A stretch of DNA of 64,000 nucleotides from Schistocephalus solidus (Eukaryota > Platyhelminthes > Cestoda > Diphyllobothriidea > Diphyllobothriidae). A program made the translations under genes and the position numbers. Every line of letters starts with the position of its first letter. The first letter of the stretch is position 1. The stretch lies in NCBI GenBank assembly GCA_017591395.1, contig WEDG01002815.1:25001-89000 (forward strand), read 5' to 3'. The notes beneath the pieces were generated by a model that was given only the letters and a program-made list of their open reading frames with translations, had not been told where the DNA came from and made no database searches. Of this stretch, positions 46,731-56,310 are shown piece after piece.

Positions 46731-47869
46731 CCCTAATAGCAATGAAATACGATTCGAAGCTCGACCGGTCGTACTTCAATCGTAGCTGGAATTTGATTGG
46801 TTGCTAGCGCACCTCGATGTCGCGTCGCTAAGCGTGCAAAAGAATGCGCGCAGAGTTATTGGCAAATCGATAGGGCACTGAGCTGTCAATTCCGCGCACG
46901 CCGTGGCACGCCATTTCCTGCGCTCTCGTGCTGCGACGCGGTCGCTTAACTGTCTGCACCACTGTTCTGTCTATACTGACCATTTTTTGCTTTTTTGCAG
47001 AAGGCTTAGAGCAATATCTAAGAGAACACTTAGGAGACGTGCACAGAAAGGCTTTCTGGATGATTTACGTCAAATTGCCGAGAACATGAGAGAAATGTAT
47101 CCATCCGACTCATCTTCATCGTCATGGCATCTGACCTCTTCCTATAGTTCGTCATATGACGACTCGGACTCAGAGATTTCCTCTGCTGATGAGGAGATAA
47201 GTTGGACGTCAGATATATCTGACGTGGCTGCAAACAACTCTTCAAGCACACCTACAATTTAAGAGGAACCAACGGTTCGAGAGGTTATGAGTTCATGGGC
47301 AATACGCTTGTGTATATCAGTATCAGTATCAGTATATCTGAGGGAGATATAGGTGAGTCACCTTTTAATTCCCTATTTGTACATGCGAGTTGTGGTATCA
47401 AAAAATAGTATCTCGACATTTTGGTGAGGCCAACATAGTTGAAAAAGAGCAGAGAGTAAAAAAAAACTCCCGTGATATTTAGGAGAAAAAACTGTCGCCC
47501 TTGGGGGGGAGGTCCAACGGGGGGGCATTGTGGAGGTTACATGAATCAGCCAGATGCTCTCTTGCTGATTGCAGAGTCCGTTGAGGGATTTCAAAGGCGG
47601 AAATATATACCCAGATCATCCTCGGTCCATTGCGTTTCGAACCAAGGGAGAACGGTCATACACCTCATGGACGACGGCCGCCAGGTCCAGCTGATGCGAA
47701 AACTCATGGTGACACCAAGGTGTGCAAATAATTAAGCAGCGAAAACCTCGAGGAACCTAGCATGGGAATTATGGGAGAGTGCAAGACCTCAAACGAAAAT
47801 AACAAACATAAAAATGTTACTTACATATAGCTAGTAGTATCATAAATACATTTTTGTTGACGTCACTCA

Positions 47870-48066
47870 TGCAGCTTTCAGTTCGTGTGGTAGCTCGCAC
47901 CATTATATCGATCTAACTTTCGCTTAAAAACCTCCAATGAATCCGACATAACAACATCTAGAGGAAGACTATTCCAAGCTTCGACTAATCTTTTGGAGAA
48001 GAAGTACTTCCGAGTGTCTAGCCTTGCTCCAGTCACACGTAATTTGAGAGGATGACCTCTCAAAAA
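47870..48066 (-). mobile_element. CR1/jockey-like LINE C-terminal fragment
   Basis: Encodes MRGHPLKLRVTGARLDTRK and WNSLPLDVVMSDSLEVFKRK, matching the C-terminus of the LINE at 34028-35786 almost residue for residue. Only this end is present. Confidence 0.85.
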
Positions 48067-48079
48067 AGCATATTCAACA

Positions 48080-48333
48080 GGACTTGCGGCTCACCGGTTC
48101 CGTTGTGCCCTGAAACTCAGACTAGAGCCCTCACAGGCAGTCGCATAGCGATGTGTAGCATATGTTGATAATGTGTAACCAACAAAGACAAGGGAGACCC
48201 GAATGGCCATTTCTGGCTTTTTAGCCGTTGTCAGCCAGTCATACCCAATCCCAAGTGTGAAGCACCTGGGATTTGAACACGCGACCTTTGGTAATTAAGT
48301 CGAACGCTCTACCATTGAGCCACGGGCTTGGAC
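48080..48333 (-). mobile_element. tRNA-derived SINE
   Basis: The reverse complement has the head cccgtggctcaatggtagag, a B-box-like gcgtgttcaaatccc, the body attgggtatgactggctgac and ccagaaatggccattcgggt, and the 3' end ctacacatcgctatgcgact. It is complete and lies inside the insertion that interrupts X2. Confidence 0.8.
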
Positions 48334-49727
48334 CATTGATTCATCTGAGCAGACTTCTGAAGATTATCAGATGGCTGACCTCGGACCTTCCTGCAGACGC
48401 ACAAACACTGTTGGGTGGGGCAAGGGATGTTTCAACGGTAACGGCAATGGGCCGTGGTGAGTACGTTCATTTAGGACTTGTTAATTAGATAGTTTTGTAC
48501 ATTTCTTCTCCCTTTTTTTCCTGTTGGGTTGTAGCTCATTATGTCTGACGATGAAATTCATACTGGACGTCCCAGAAGGAACACGAAATGTCCAATAGAT
48601 CCATATATTTATGCCACAAACTTGCCCTCCGTCTCATCCTCATCGGTATGCAGAACAATTACCACCGTTACTGCTGTTTTACGACCATTCTTCAGAAAGC
48701 AGGAATTCAAGTAGAACACTGCCTATCGCACAGTCTCCCTCCTACGGGGGTAAGCTTATACCTTAAAAGGCGACGTGGTCACAGAACCATTTGCCAAAGG
48801 CACTCATCAGGCAAAGCTTACCATAGATGGTTCATGCAGTGCCATTCACAAGAATTGCGCCATTTGCATGATCTGAAAATAGCGGTGGCTGCATTGCGGT
48901 GACTTCTGAAGGAACGTTTGGTGATCTCCGCCACCCAAGCACCTCAACCGTCGTCAACATGTCAAATATTTAAACCAATGTTGGCCCTTGATGAACGTAA
49001 CCGAAGACGTCGCAGACAGAATCCTTCAGGGAGCAATTGGTAGGTAGCCTGCCCATTATTAACCATCTTACTAGGTTACGTATTTAGCTTCCTTTGGTGG
49101 CGATAGCGTCAGCAGTTTTGCTGATCACATATTTTCTACCCTTTTTGCTGACGAGGTTACCTACAACATGACTTTCTACGGTAGACACCAAGACAAAAAG
49201 GCCTTTTTTGATTCCCCTCTCTACGCTGTTATTCTGGGTAAGTACAAGCTCATTATTTACATGATCATGTTGCCACAGAGGTTTTTAGTAGGTGGAATAA
49301 TCCACAAAAAGCTGACACATTACAGCTGGAGAGGGCTTTAAAGAATGCCTTTAAGAAGGCATACGATCGCCTACACAAAAGGGGCCTTAAGGCTACCCTC
49401 GGGAAGAGTCTTGAAGGTAAGTCAAATTTGTTAACATTGTCTACAACAATTGCCTGCATTAAAAATCAAGCTGATTATGATGCTTTTATAATAAGCATTT
49501 CAAAGTCCATTGTGTGCTCTCGCACAGACTAAATTCACTGCCTTTGCATTTTAGAGGGGAGATCCAATGAACCGTCGGACGGATTGCAGGGCCCCTCGAT
49601 ACAGGATTAGTCCAGCGACTTCAATTACGGACAGATATCAGACTTATTTTTGTATACTTCCATTTTTGAACACTTTTTTAAACAAAATATACTTCACTTA
49701 CTTGCTCAGTCTTACGAGTCACCTTAT

Positions 49728-50237
49728 AAGGTGAATCCAAATTTCCGCAGGGAACTGGTTAGTACCCGTCAATTATTAACATTTTCAATTAGGAGTCATA
49801 TTTATTCTGCCTCGGGGGCCGAAATATGGACGACTTCGTAAAGCGCATATTTCATGCGGTTTTCGATGATGCTATCGCCTTGGAACTGAATTTCCAAGGA
49901 CGAAAAGGAAAAGATGCTTTATCAGGGTCCAAATTTTATGAACTTATTACAGGTGGGTTATAACATCTCTTGTTAATTTCAAACAATTTATAGCTGTACG
50001 TTAGGTGGAATGGCGGCGGCCGCCTAAACCTGTATGAGTTGGAGGCCGCGTTTGTAAGGTGCCTGAAAAGGTCCCTCGACGCCGCCGGCAAGAGGCTTCA
50101 AAGGCATGTGCCTGAATTACCCTTTTATGGTGACTTGATTGCCTTTCATATTGCTTAACTGTCTATTTTTAGAATGCCACCCAGGACTAGCCACCTCCAC
50201 TCCAAACCCCCATCTTGACAACCCGGCTAACCCCTGA
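49728..50237 (+). pseudogene. Second DUF4806-like gene tail, diverged
   Basis: Exon pieces: up to 49757 (NPNFRREL, donor GTTAGT); 49793-49952 (ESYLFCLGGRNMDDFVKRIF, then ELNFQGRKGKDALSGSKFYE, donor GTGGGT); 49994 to about 50110 (RWNGGGRLNLYELEAAF, CLKRSLDAAGKRLQRH); and from about 50174 to TGA at 50235-50237. Intron positions and phases match those of X2 (49088-49610), so this is a paralogue and not chance. Its NFQGRKGKDAL block is even closer to the DUF4806 pattern than X2. An apparent indel near 50003 gives TAG at the start of the third piece, so it looks decayed. It follows X2 directly on the same strand; no TIR of its own was found, although a lone terminus-like attgctattaggg ends at 50677. 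Confidence 0.6.
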
Positions 50238-51073
50238 TTGAACGTATTCCACAACCCCGTATTGTTTACATTAATTAGACTAATATCCATTATTGTACAT
50301 ATATTATTATGGACGTTTTATAATACACATTTTTTTATATTTCCATCAACTGTGTGTTTAAATTTTTTACAACACGTTGAGAAAAGGGGAAAATGCGACT
50401 GTAGTGGCTTATACGCGAGCTAAATAGGATGGGAAGTAATGGTTACGCTGTCGGCGGTCACGGTAAAGGAATAATAATGGGCGTTCCGTATGTATTCGTT
50501 TTTAATGGGGGTTTACGTATGAAGTATCCGACCCCTTTTCGTCTATTTCGACAAATATCGACATTTCGATATTGTCTATATATCGACAGAGAGGACAAAG
50601 TCAATATACAGTGGACAAAGGTATCTCGACATGTGGATATCCGGGCGATATACGCCTGATATGAATTGCTATTAGGGTATCATCGGTAAAAATTGTATCA
50701 GAATGTAATGGGGGGTCGTTTATAAAGCGTTTATCTAGTTGGCCCCAACTAGGTAAACCACGTCCCTAATAACAATTCGGACGCGAATCGGATCCGAGGG
50801 TACGAATTTTCGGACGCGAATCGGATCCGACCATGACGACGAATTCGAACGCGAATCGGATCCAAAAATTCGTATCTCGTTTTTCAACCGCACAGCGGAA
50901 CCCCTTACTCCTTTGGTTGACGTCCATACTAGCTAAACGGTTAAAAAACGATCCCCAGTGGTGAGTACGTTCATTTAGGACTTGTTGATTAGATAGTTTT
51001 TACATTCCTCATCCCTTTTTTCCTATTGGGTTGTAGCTCATTATGTCTGAAGATGGATTTCATACTGGGTCAT

Positions 51074-53188
51074 CCCTAATAACAATTCGGACGCGAATCG
51101 GACGCGAATCGGATCCGACCATGACTTCGAATTCGGACGCGAATCGGATCCGAAAATTCGTATCTCGTTTTTCAACCGCACAGCGGAACCCCTTACTCCT
51201 TTGGTTGACGCCCATACTAGCTAAACGGTTAAAAACGATCCCCATTACATTCTAATCGAATAGTTATTAATGATAAGATGACTCTCGGAAGACTGAGTGA
51301 GCAATTAAAATATATTTTGCTTAAAAATATGCAAAGCGTAAGTGTACAAAAATAAATCTTATAAATTTCTCTTAATCAAGTTGTCCTGTGTTGATGGACC
51401 CGCCAATCCCTCAGCCGTTTCATAAGGTATCCACCCTGTAATGAAAAAGACAATAAAAATTAGTGATGGAGAGTAAACAATGCGCATGTGTTTATGTAGT
51501 AAATGTTTGTATAAAAGGTTGATAATTAAAATCTACGTACCGTCAGCACAGTGCCCCAGGGCTGCCTTTAAGCCCCTTTTCTGCAGTCGGTCATATGCCT
51601 TTTTAAAGGCATTTTTGAAAGCTCGTTCTAGCTGCAATTTGTCCGACTTTTGTGTAATATTCCAGAGATTGAAGACGTCTGCGGTGCACATGAATTAGTT
51701 AATATTGAAATATTTCTTACCCAAAAGAATTCCGTATAAAGGGGAGAGAAAAAAGGCCTATTTGTCATAGTGGCGATCGTATAAAGTTAGCCGGTAGGTC
51801 ACCTCATCGGCGAAGAGCGATGTGAAAACGCGATCAGCAAAATTGCTGACGCTATCGCTGCCAAGGGAGGCCAAATGTGTAACCTAGTAAGACGGTAATT
51901 AATGTCCAGAAAAACCTACCAATTGCTGCTCATATGCCCTCTATGCGACGGCTTTGTTCAGGGCATCTACTTCGTCAAGGGCGATGCCGTGTGGCCACCA
52001 CCTACACTTTCTAAGCCTGCAAAAGCGTTATTTCTTGCATTTGGCTTTGCGATATCCATCGAAGACTTGCTTTGATGGCTGATCGGCTGGGTCTTCTTGT
52101 TTTATTACCACGTCGCCTCTTTCGTTTTTCACCGAATCCCGTCTCAGAAAGATTATCTTTGGAAGGTGTACGGCTTACCCGCATGTGAAGGAGACTGAAA
52201 AATAGGTATAGTTATGCTAAAACCGCCGCTACATATGAATTGTCCTAAAAATGGTAACGGTGGTAATTGTTCTGCATACCTATGACAACGAGAGGAACGG
52301 ATGTTCAAAACGAAAACGTTGGAATCTATAGGGCCCAGTATGAAATCCATCTTTAGACATAATGAGCTACAACCAAATAGGAGCCCATCAATAGCTAAAT
52401 AAGTTACAATAATATTGCCTATTAGACGCCTCAAAAACTGCTCAGTTAACTGTTTCACAAGTACTAAATGATCGTACTCACCACTGCCCATTGCCGTCAC
52501 CGTTGAAACATCACTTTTCCAAGCCAACAGCGTTCGTGCCTCTGCGGGAAGGTCAGAGGTCAGCCGTCTTATAATCTTCAGAAGACTGCTCTGGTGAATC
52601 AATGGCATATGCGAGTGTATTGCCCAAGAAATCATAGCCTCTTGAAAACGTAGGTTCCTCTTCAATTGTAGGTGTGCTTGAAGAGTTGTTTGGTGCAATG
52701 TCAGATAAATCTGATGTCAAACTTGCATCCTCATCAACAGAGGAAATCTCTAAGTCATCATATGACGAACTAGAGGGAAGAGGTCAGATCCCACGACGAT
52801 TAAGATGAGTCGGACGGATACATTTCCCTCATATTCTCGGCAATTTGACGTAAATCATCCAGAAAACCTTTCTGGGCACGTCTCCTAAGTGTTTTTCGTA
52901 GATACTGCTCTAAACATTCTGCAAAAAAAGCAAAAACGGTCAGTATAGACAGAACAGTGGTGCAGGCAGTTACGCGACCGCGTCGCAGCACGACAGCGCA
53001 GGAAGTGGCATGGCACGGCGCGCGCGGGATTGACAGCTCAGTGCCCGATCGATTTGCCAATAACACTGCGCGCATTCTCTTGCGCCCTTAGCGACGCGTC
53101 ATCGAGGTTCACTAGCAACCAATCAAATTCCAGATGCGATTAACGTACGACCGTTCGAGCCTCGAATCGTATTTCATTGCTATTAGGG
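51074..53188 (-). mobile_element. TIR element X4: complete 2.1-kb copy, both termini, nested in X3
   Basis: On the minus strand it starts CCCTAATAGCAATGAAATAC (53188) and ends ATTGTTATTAGGG (51074), with imperfect terminal inverted repeats CCCTAATARCAAT. It is flanked by AT on both sides (51072-51073 and 53189-53190). Removing it plus one AT restores the X3 exon to exactly the length of the homologous exon in X4 itself (gggtcatatagattcc versus gggccctatagattcc). That is direct evidence for insertion with a 2-bp target duplication. It contains the whole gene order: acidic N-terminal exon, short middle exons, DUF4806-like exons and a terminal exon. This appears to be the family's full-length form. 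Confidence 0.78.
51373..52920 (-). pseudogene. DUF4806-like gene of element X4, with nonsense mutations
   Basis: Exon after the acceptor at about 52921: ECLEQYLRKTLRRRAQKGF and DDLRQIAENMREMYPSD, then an acidic stretch, ending with donor GTGAGT near 52486. The next exon carries LIMSKDGFHTG. Later come a basic exon (KRKRRRGNKTRRPSRSAIKA in the family), a LDEVDAL block, a DUF core (SDSVSNFADRVFTSLFADEV, TYRL) and a helix DVFNLWN..KLQLERAFKNAFKKAYDRLQ. In-frame TAG codons interrupt it at RHYDK-TAG-AFF (about 51768) and in the LDEVDAL block. Both stops are shared with X5. It is a dead gene whose exon structure is preserved. Confidence 0.6.
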
Positions 53189-54539
53189 ATATAGATTCCA
53201 ACGTTTTCGTTTCGAACATCCCGTTCCTCTCGTCGTCATCGGTACGCAGAACAATTACCACCGTTACCATTTTTTAGGACAATTCATCTGGTAGCGGCGG
53301 TTCTAGCATAACTATGCCTATTTTCCAGTCTCCTTCACATGCGGGTAAGCCATTACCTTCCATAGATAATCTTCCTAGACTGGATTCAGCGCAAACGAAA
53401 GAGGCGACGTGGTAATAAAACAAGAAGACCCAGCCGATCAGCCATCAAAGCAAGTCTTCGATGGATAAGGCAAAGCCAAATGCAAGAAATAAGGCTTTTG
53501 CAGGCTTAGAAAGTGGAGGTGGCGGCCACACGGCATCGCCTGGATGAGCACATTGGTAGCTGCGGCACACTGCCCCAGCCTACTGCAAGGGGTTCGATTG
53601 TACAACAAATGTCGACCCTTGACGAAGTAGATGCCCTGACCAAAGCCGTCACAGAGAGGGCATATAGACAGCAATTGGTAGGTTTTCTGAACATTACTTA
53701 CCGTCTAACTAGGTTACCCATTTGGCCTCCCTTGGCGGCGATAGCGTCAGCAATTTTGCTGATCGCGTTTTCACATCGCTCTTCGCCGATGAGGTGACCT
53801 ACCGGCTAACTTTCTACGGTCGCCACTAGGACACAAAGGCCTTTTTCCTCTCCCCTTTATATGGAATTCTTTTGGGTAAGAAAATTATCATTATTAACTA
53901 ATTCATGTGCACCGCAGACGTGTTCAATCTTTGGAATATTTCGTAAAAGGCGGACAAACTGCAGCTAGAACGAGCTTTCAAAAATGCCTTTAAAAAGGCA
54001 TATGACAGACTGCAGAAAAGGCAGCCCTGGGGCACTGTGCTGACGGTAAGTAGATTTAAATTATCAACGTTGTTTACAAACATTTACTACATAAAAACAT
54101 GCGCATTGTTTACTCACCATCACTAATTTTATTGTCTTTTCATTACAGGGTGGATACCTCATGAAACGGTGAGGGATTGCCGGGTCCATCAACACAGGAC
54201 TACTGATTAGGAGAAATTTATAAGATTTATTTTTGTACACTTACGCTTTGTATATTTTTAAGCAAAATATATTTTAATTGCTCACTCAGTCTTCCGCGAG
54301 ACACCTTATCATTAATAACTATTCGATTAGAATGTAATGGGGATCGTTTTTAAACCGTTTAGCTAGTATGGGCGTCAACCAAAAGAGTAAGGGGTACCGC
54401 TGTGCGGTTGAAAAACGAGATAAGAATTTTCGGATCCGATTCCTGTCCGAATTCGCTGTTATGGTCGGATCCGATTCGCGTCCGAAAATTCGTACCCTCG
54501 GATCCGATTCGCGTCCGAATTGTTATTAGGGATACAGAA

Positions 54540-54689
54540 GGAGAAAAGGGTTCCGCTGTGCAGTTGATAAATCAGATACGAATTTTTCGGATCCCATTCA
54601 CGTACGAATTAGGCGGTAACGGTAGTATCCAATTCGCGTCCGATCATTCGTACGGTCTTATCCGATTCGCGTACTACTTGTTATTAGGG
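54540..54689 (+). mobile_element. TIR element X6: solo 3' end
   Basis: agggttccgctgtgcagttg, tttttcggatcccattcac and ccgattcgcgtactacttgt, ending TTATTAGGG: a diverged copy of the last 150 bp of the family, directly after the end of X3. Confidence 0.65.
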
Positions 54690-54841
54690 GTGGTGGGTGC
54701 TAGCAGGGAAGGAAGGAGTTGCTGAATGTTAACGTTTATTTTACACAGAAGAATAACTTGATTTGAAGGATATTGCGTTAAACGTACGAAAAGCGACACG
54801 TTAACAGATTTAACCATCAGTACATAATTGCTTGGAAGAAA

Positions 54842-56066
54842 CCCTAATAGCAATGAAATACGATTCGAGGCTCGAACGGTCGTACGTTAATCGCATCTGG
54901 AATTTGATTGGTTGCTAGTGAACCTCGATGACGCGTCGCTAAGGGCGCAAGAGAATGCGCGCAGTGTTATTGGCAAATCGATCGGGCAAACGAAAGAGGT
55001 GACGTGGTAATAAAACAAGAAGACCCAGCCGATCAGCCATCAAAGCAAGTCTTCGATGGAAAACGCAAAGCCAAATGCAAGAAATAACGCTTTTGCAGGC
55101 TTAGAAAGTGTAGGTGGTGGCCACACGGCATCGCCCTTGACGAAGTAGATGCCCTGACCAAAGCCGTCGCATAGAGGGCGTATAGACAGCAATTGGTAGG
55201 TTTTCTGGACATTAATTACCGTCTTACTAGGTTACACATTTGGCCTCCCTTGGCAGCGATAGCGTCAGCAATTTTGCTGATCGCGTTTTCACATCGCTCT
55301 TCGCCGATGAGGTGACCTACCGGCTAACTTTCTACGATCGCCACTATGACAAATAGGCCTTTTTCTCTCCCTCTTTATACGGAATTCTTTTTGGGTAAGA
55401 AATATTTCAATATTAACTAATTCATGTGCACCGCAGACGTCTTCAATCTCTGGAATATTCCACAAAAAGTCGGACAAATTGCAGCTAGAACGAGCTTTTC
55501 AAAAATGCCTTTAAAAAGGCATATGACCGACTGCAGAAAAAGGGGCTTAAAAGGCAGCCCTGGGGCACTGTGCTGACGGTACGTAGATTTTAATTATCAA
55601 CCTTTTATACAAACATTTACTACATAAACACATGCGCATTGTTTACTCTCCATCACTAATTTTATTGTATTTTCATTACAGGGTGGACACCTTATGAAAC
55701 GGCTGAGGGATTGGCGGGTCCATCAACACAGGACAACTGATTAGGAGAAATTTATAAGATTTATTTTTGTACACTCACGCTTTGCATATTTTTAAGCAAA
55801 ATATATTTTAATTGCTCACTCAGTCTTCCGAGAGTCATCTTATCATTAATAACTATTCGATTAGAATGTAATGGGGATCGTTTTTTTAACCGTTTAGCTA
55901 GTATGGGCGTCAACCAAAGGAGTAAGGGGTTCCGCTGTGCGGTTGAAAAACGAGATACGAATTTTCGGATCCGATTCGCGTCCGAATTCGAAGTCATGGT
56001 CGGATCCGATTCGCGTCCGAAAATTCGTATCCTCGGATCCGATTCGCGTCCGAATTGTTATTAGGG
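54842..56066 (+). mobile_element. TIR element X5: internal-deletion derivative, both termini
   Basis: Begins CCCTAATAGCAATGAAATAC and ends TTATTAGGG, flanked by AA on both sides (54840-54841 and 56067-56068). The first roughly 145 bp match the 5' end of X4. The sequence then jumps (gatcgggca|aacgaaagagg) into the basic exon, skipping the 5' UTR, acidic exon and early introns. The remaining exons and introns are collinear with X4, and the two share nonsense codons. At 1225 bp this is a typical non-autonomous deletion derivative. Confidence 0.78.
55967..56054 (+). promoter_or_regulatory. Three direct subterminal repeats near the X5 3' end
   Basis: GGATCCGATTCGCGTCCGAA occurs at 55967-55986, 56002-56021 and 56035-56054 (starts 35 and 33 bp apart), the last ending 12 bp before the element terminus. 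X3 has the same three-repeat block at its 3' end, one repeat slightly changed; X4 has a version with a small duplication. The 5' end has no such repeat, only the palindrome TTCGAGGCTCGAA. Such asymmetric subterminal repeats are often transposase-binding sites; that role is inference. Confidence 0.6.
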
Positions 56067-56220
56067 AAGTGAAGTACCATTCTACGGGCCTGTCACGTGC
56101 TTTATTCAACTTCCACGAATTGGATCTGGAGAAAATTAGATTGAGAAAGGAGTCGATCGGTAATTGCACACTTTTTTTCTAAAGCATAGCAGGGGTATCG
56201 ATGGATGCAAGTCAAGGAAC

Positions 56221-56224
56221 AAAA
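56221..56224 (-). terminator. RNA polymerase III T-run for tRNA-Leu
   Basis: TTTT on the minus strand, four bases downstream of the tRNA 3' end. Four T is the minimum usual signal. Confidence 0.6.
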
Positions 56225-56228
56225 GTTT

Positions 56229-56310
56229 GTCAGGAGTGGGATTCGAACCCACGCCCACAGAGTGGACTGCGACCTGAACGCAGCGCCTTAGACCGCTCGG
56301 CCATCCTGAC
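56229..56310 (-). tRNA. tRNA-Leu (CAG anticodon)
   Basis: The 82-nt minus-strand sequence folds as a type II tRNA. The acceptor stem pairs GTCAGGA with TCCTGAC. The D arm contains the A box (tggccgagcgg). The anticodon stem is tgcg/cgca with loop ttcaggt, giving anticodon CAG for Leu CTG codons. A long variable arm (tccactctgtgggc) follows, and the T arm contains the B box (ggttcgaatcc). There is no intron. A TTTT run at 56221-56224, four bases past the 3' end, is a plausible RNA polymerase III terminator. All helices pair, so it looks functional. Confidence 0.96.

Larger units (their letters stand above)
47318..48335. mobile_element. Nested insertion splitting X2 exon 1
   Basis: Alignment of X2 with X4 breaks after aatacgcttgtgtat and resumes at attgattcatctgagcag. 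The inserted kilobase holds about 550 bp of unassigned sequence starting with atcagt repeats, a CR1-like LINE fragment and a SINE. Several events are therefore stacked here. Confidence 0.65.
47001..49610 (+). pseudogene. DUF4806-like multi-exon gene of element X2 (C-terminal exons intact)
   Basis: Inferred exons: 47001-47318 continued at 48336-48456; 48535-48645; coding sequence at about 48760-49039; 49088-49237; 49279-49416; 49555-49610 (TAG). The last three introns are GT-AG and all in phase 1. The N-terminal part is basic then acidic (KRTLRRRAQKGFLDDLRQI, followed by Asp/Ser-rich [13 protein letters not shown]). A helix-rich middle follows. Then come SFGGDSVSSFADHIFSTLF, DEVTYNMTFYGRHQDKKAFF and LQLERALKNAFKKAYDRLHK. 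The pattern LGG-x3-x-F-x2-R/H-I/V-F, then F-x-G-R-x2-K-x-A-F, then a terminal helix with conserved A-F/W-K, is what I know of Pfam DUF4806; the assignment is from memory. Joins between upstream exons do not stay in frame and exon 1 is interrupted, so this copy is probably not translated whole. No DDE, HUH or tyrosine-recombinase motif is seen. Confidence 0.6.
46731..49727 (+). mobile_element. TIR element X2: CCCTAATA-family copy with best-preserved gene
   Basis: Starts with CCCTAATAGCAATGAAATAC, the same terminus as X4 and X5, with the palindrome-like gattcgaagctcgacc inside. Homology to the other copies continues through all exons, the 3' UTR and the block ctcagtcttacgagtcacct, then stops at 49727. 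The 3' terminal repeat is therefore missing, and a different DUF4806-like gene tail follows. An insertion of about 1 kb (47318-48335) splits its first large exon. Confidence 0.7.
50764..54531 (+). mobile_element. TIR element X3: composite with 3' end at both sides, carrying nested X4
   Basis: The left end is an inverted copy of the family's 3' end (50764-50955, starting CCCTAATAACAATTCGGACG). This fuses directly to the middle of the gene at the donor tggtgagtacg. The gene then runs through the exon start catactgggtcat, is interrupted by X4 (51074-53188), and resumes at atatagattccaacg. Later exons run to the normal 3' end (54340-54531). X3 thus has roughly 190-bp inverted 3' ends and lacks the usual 5' terminus and first exon. 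Its flanks (gt on the left, at on the right) do not match, so a rearrangement origin is more likely than a single insertion. The gene carries stops, for example RH-TAG-DTKAFF near 53830. Confidence 0.65.
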
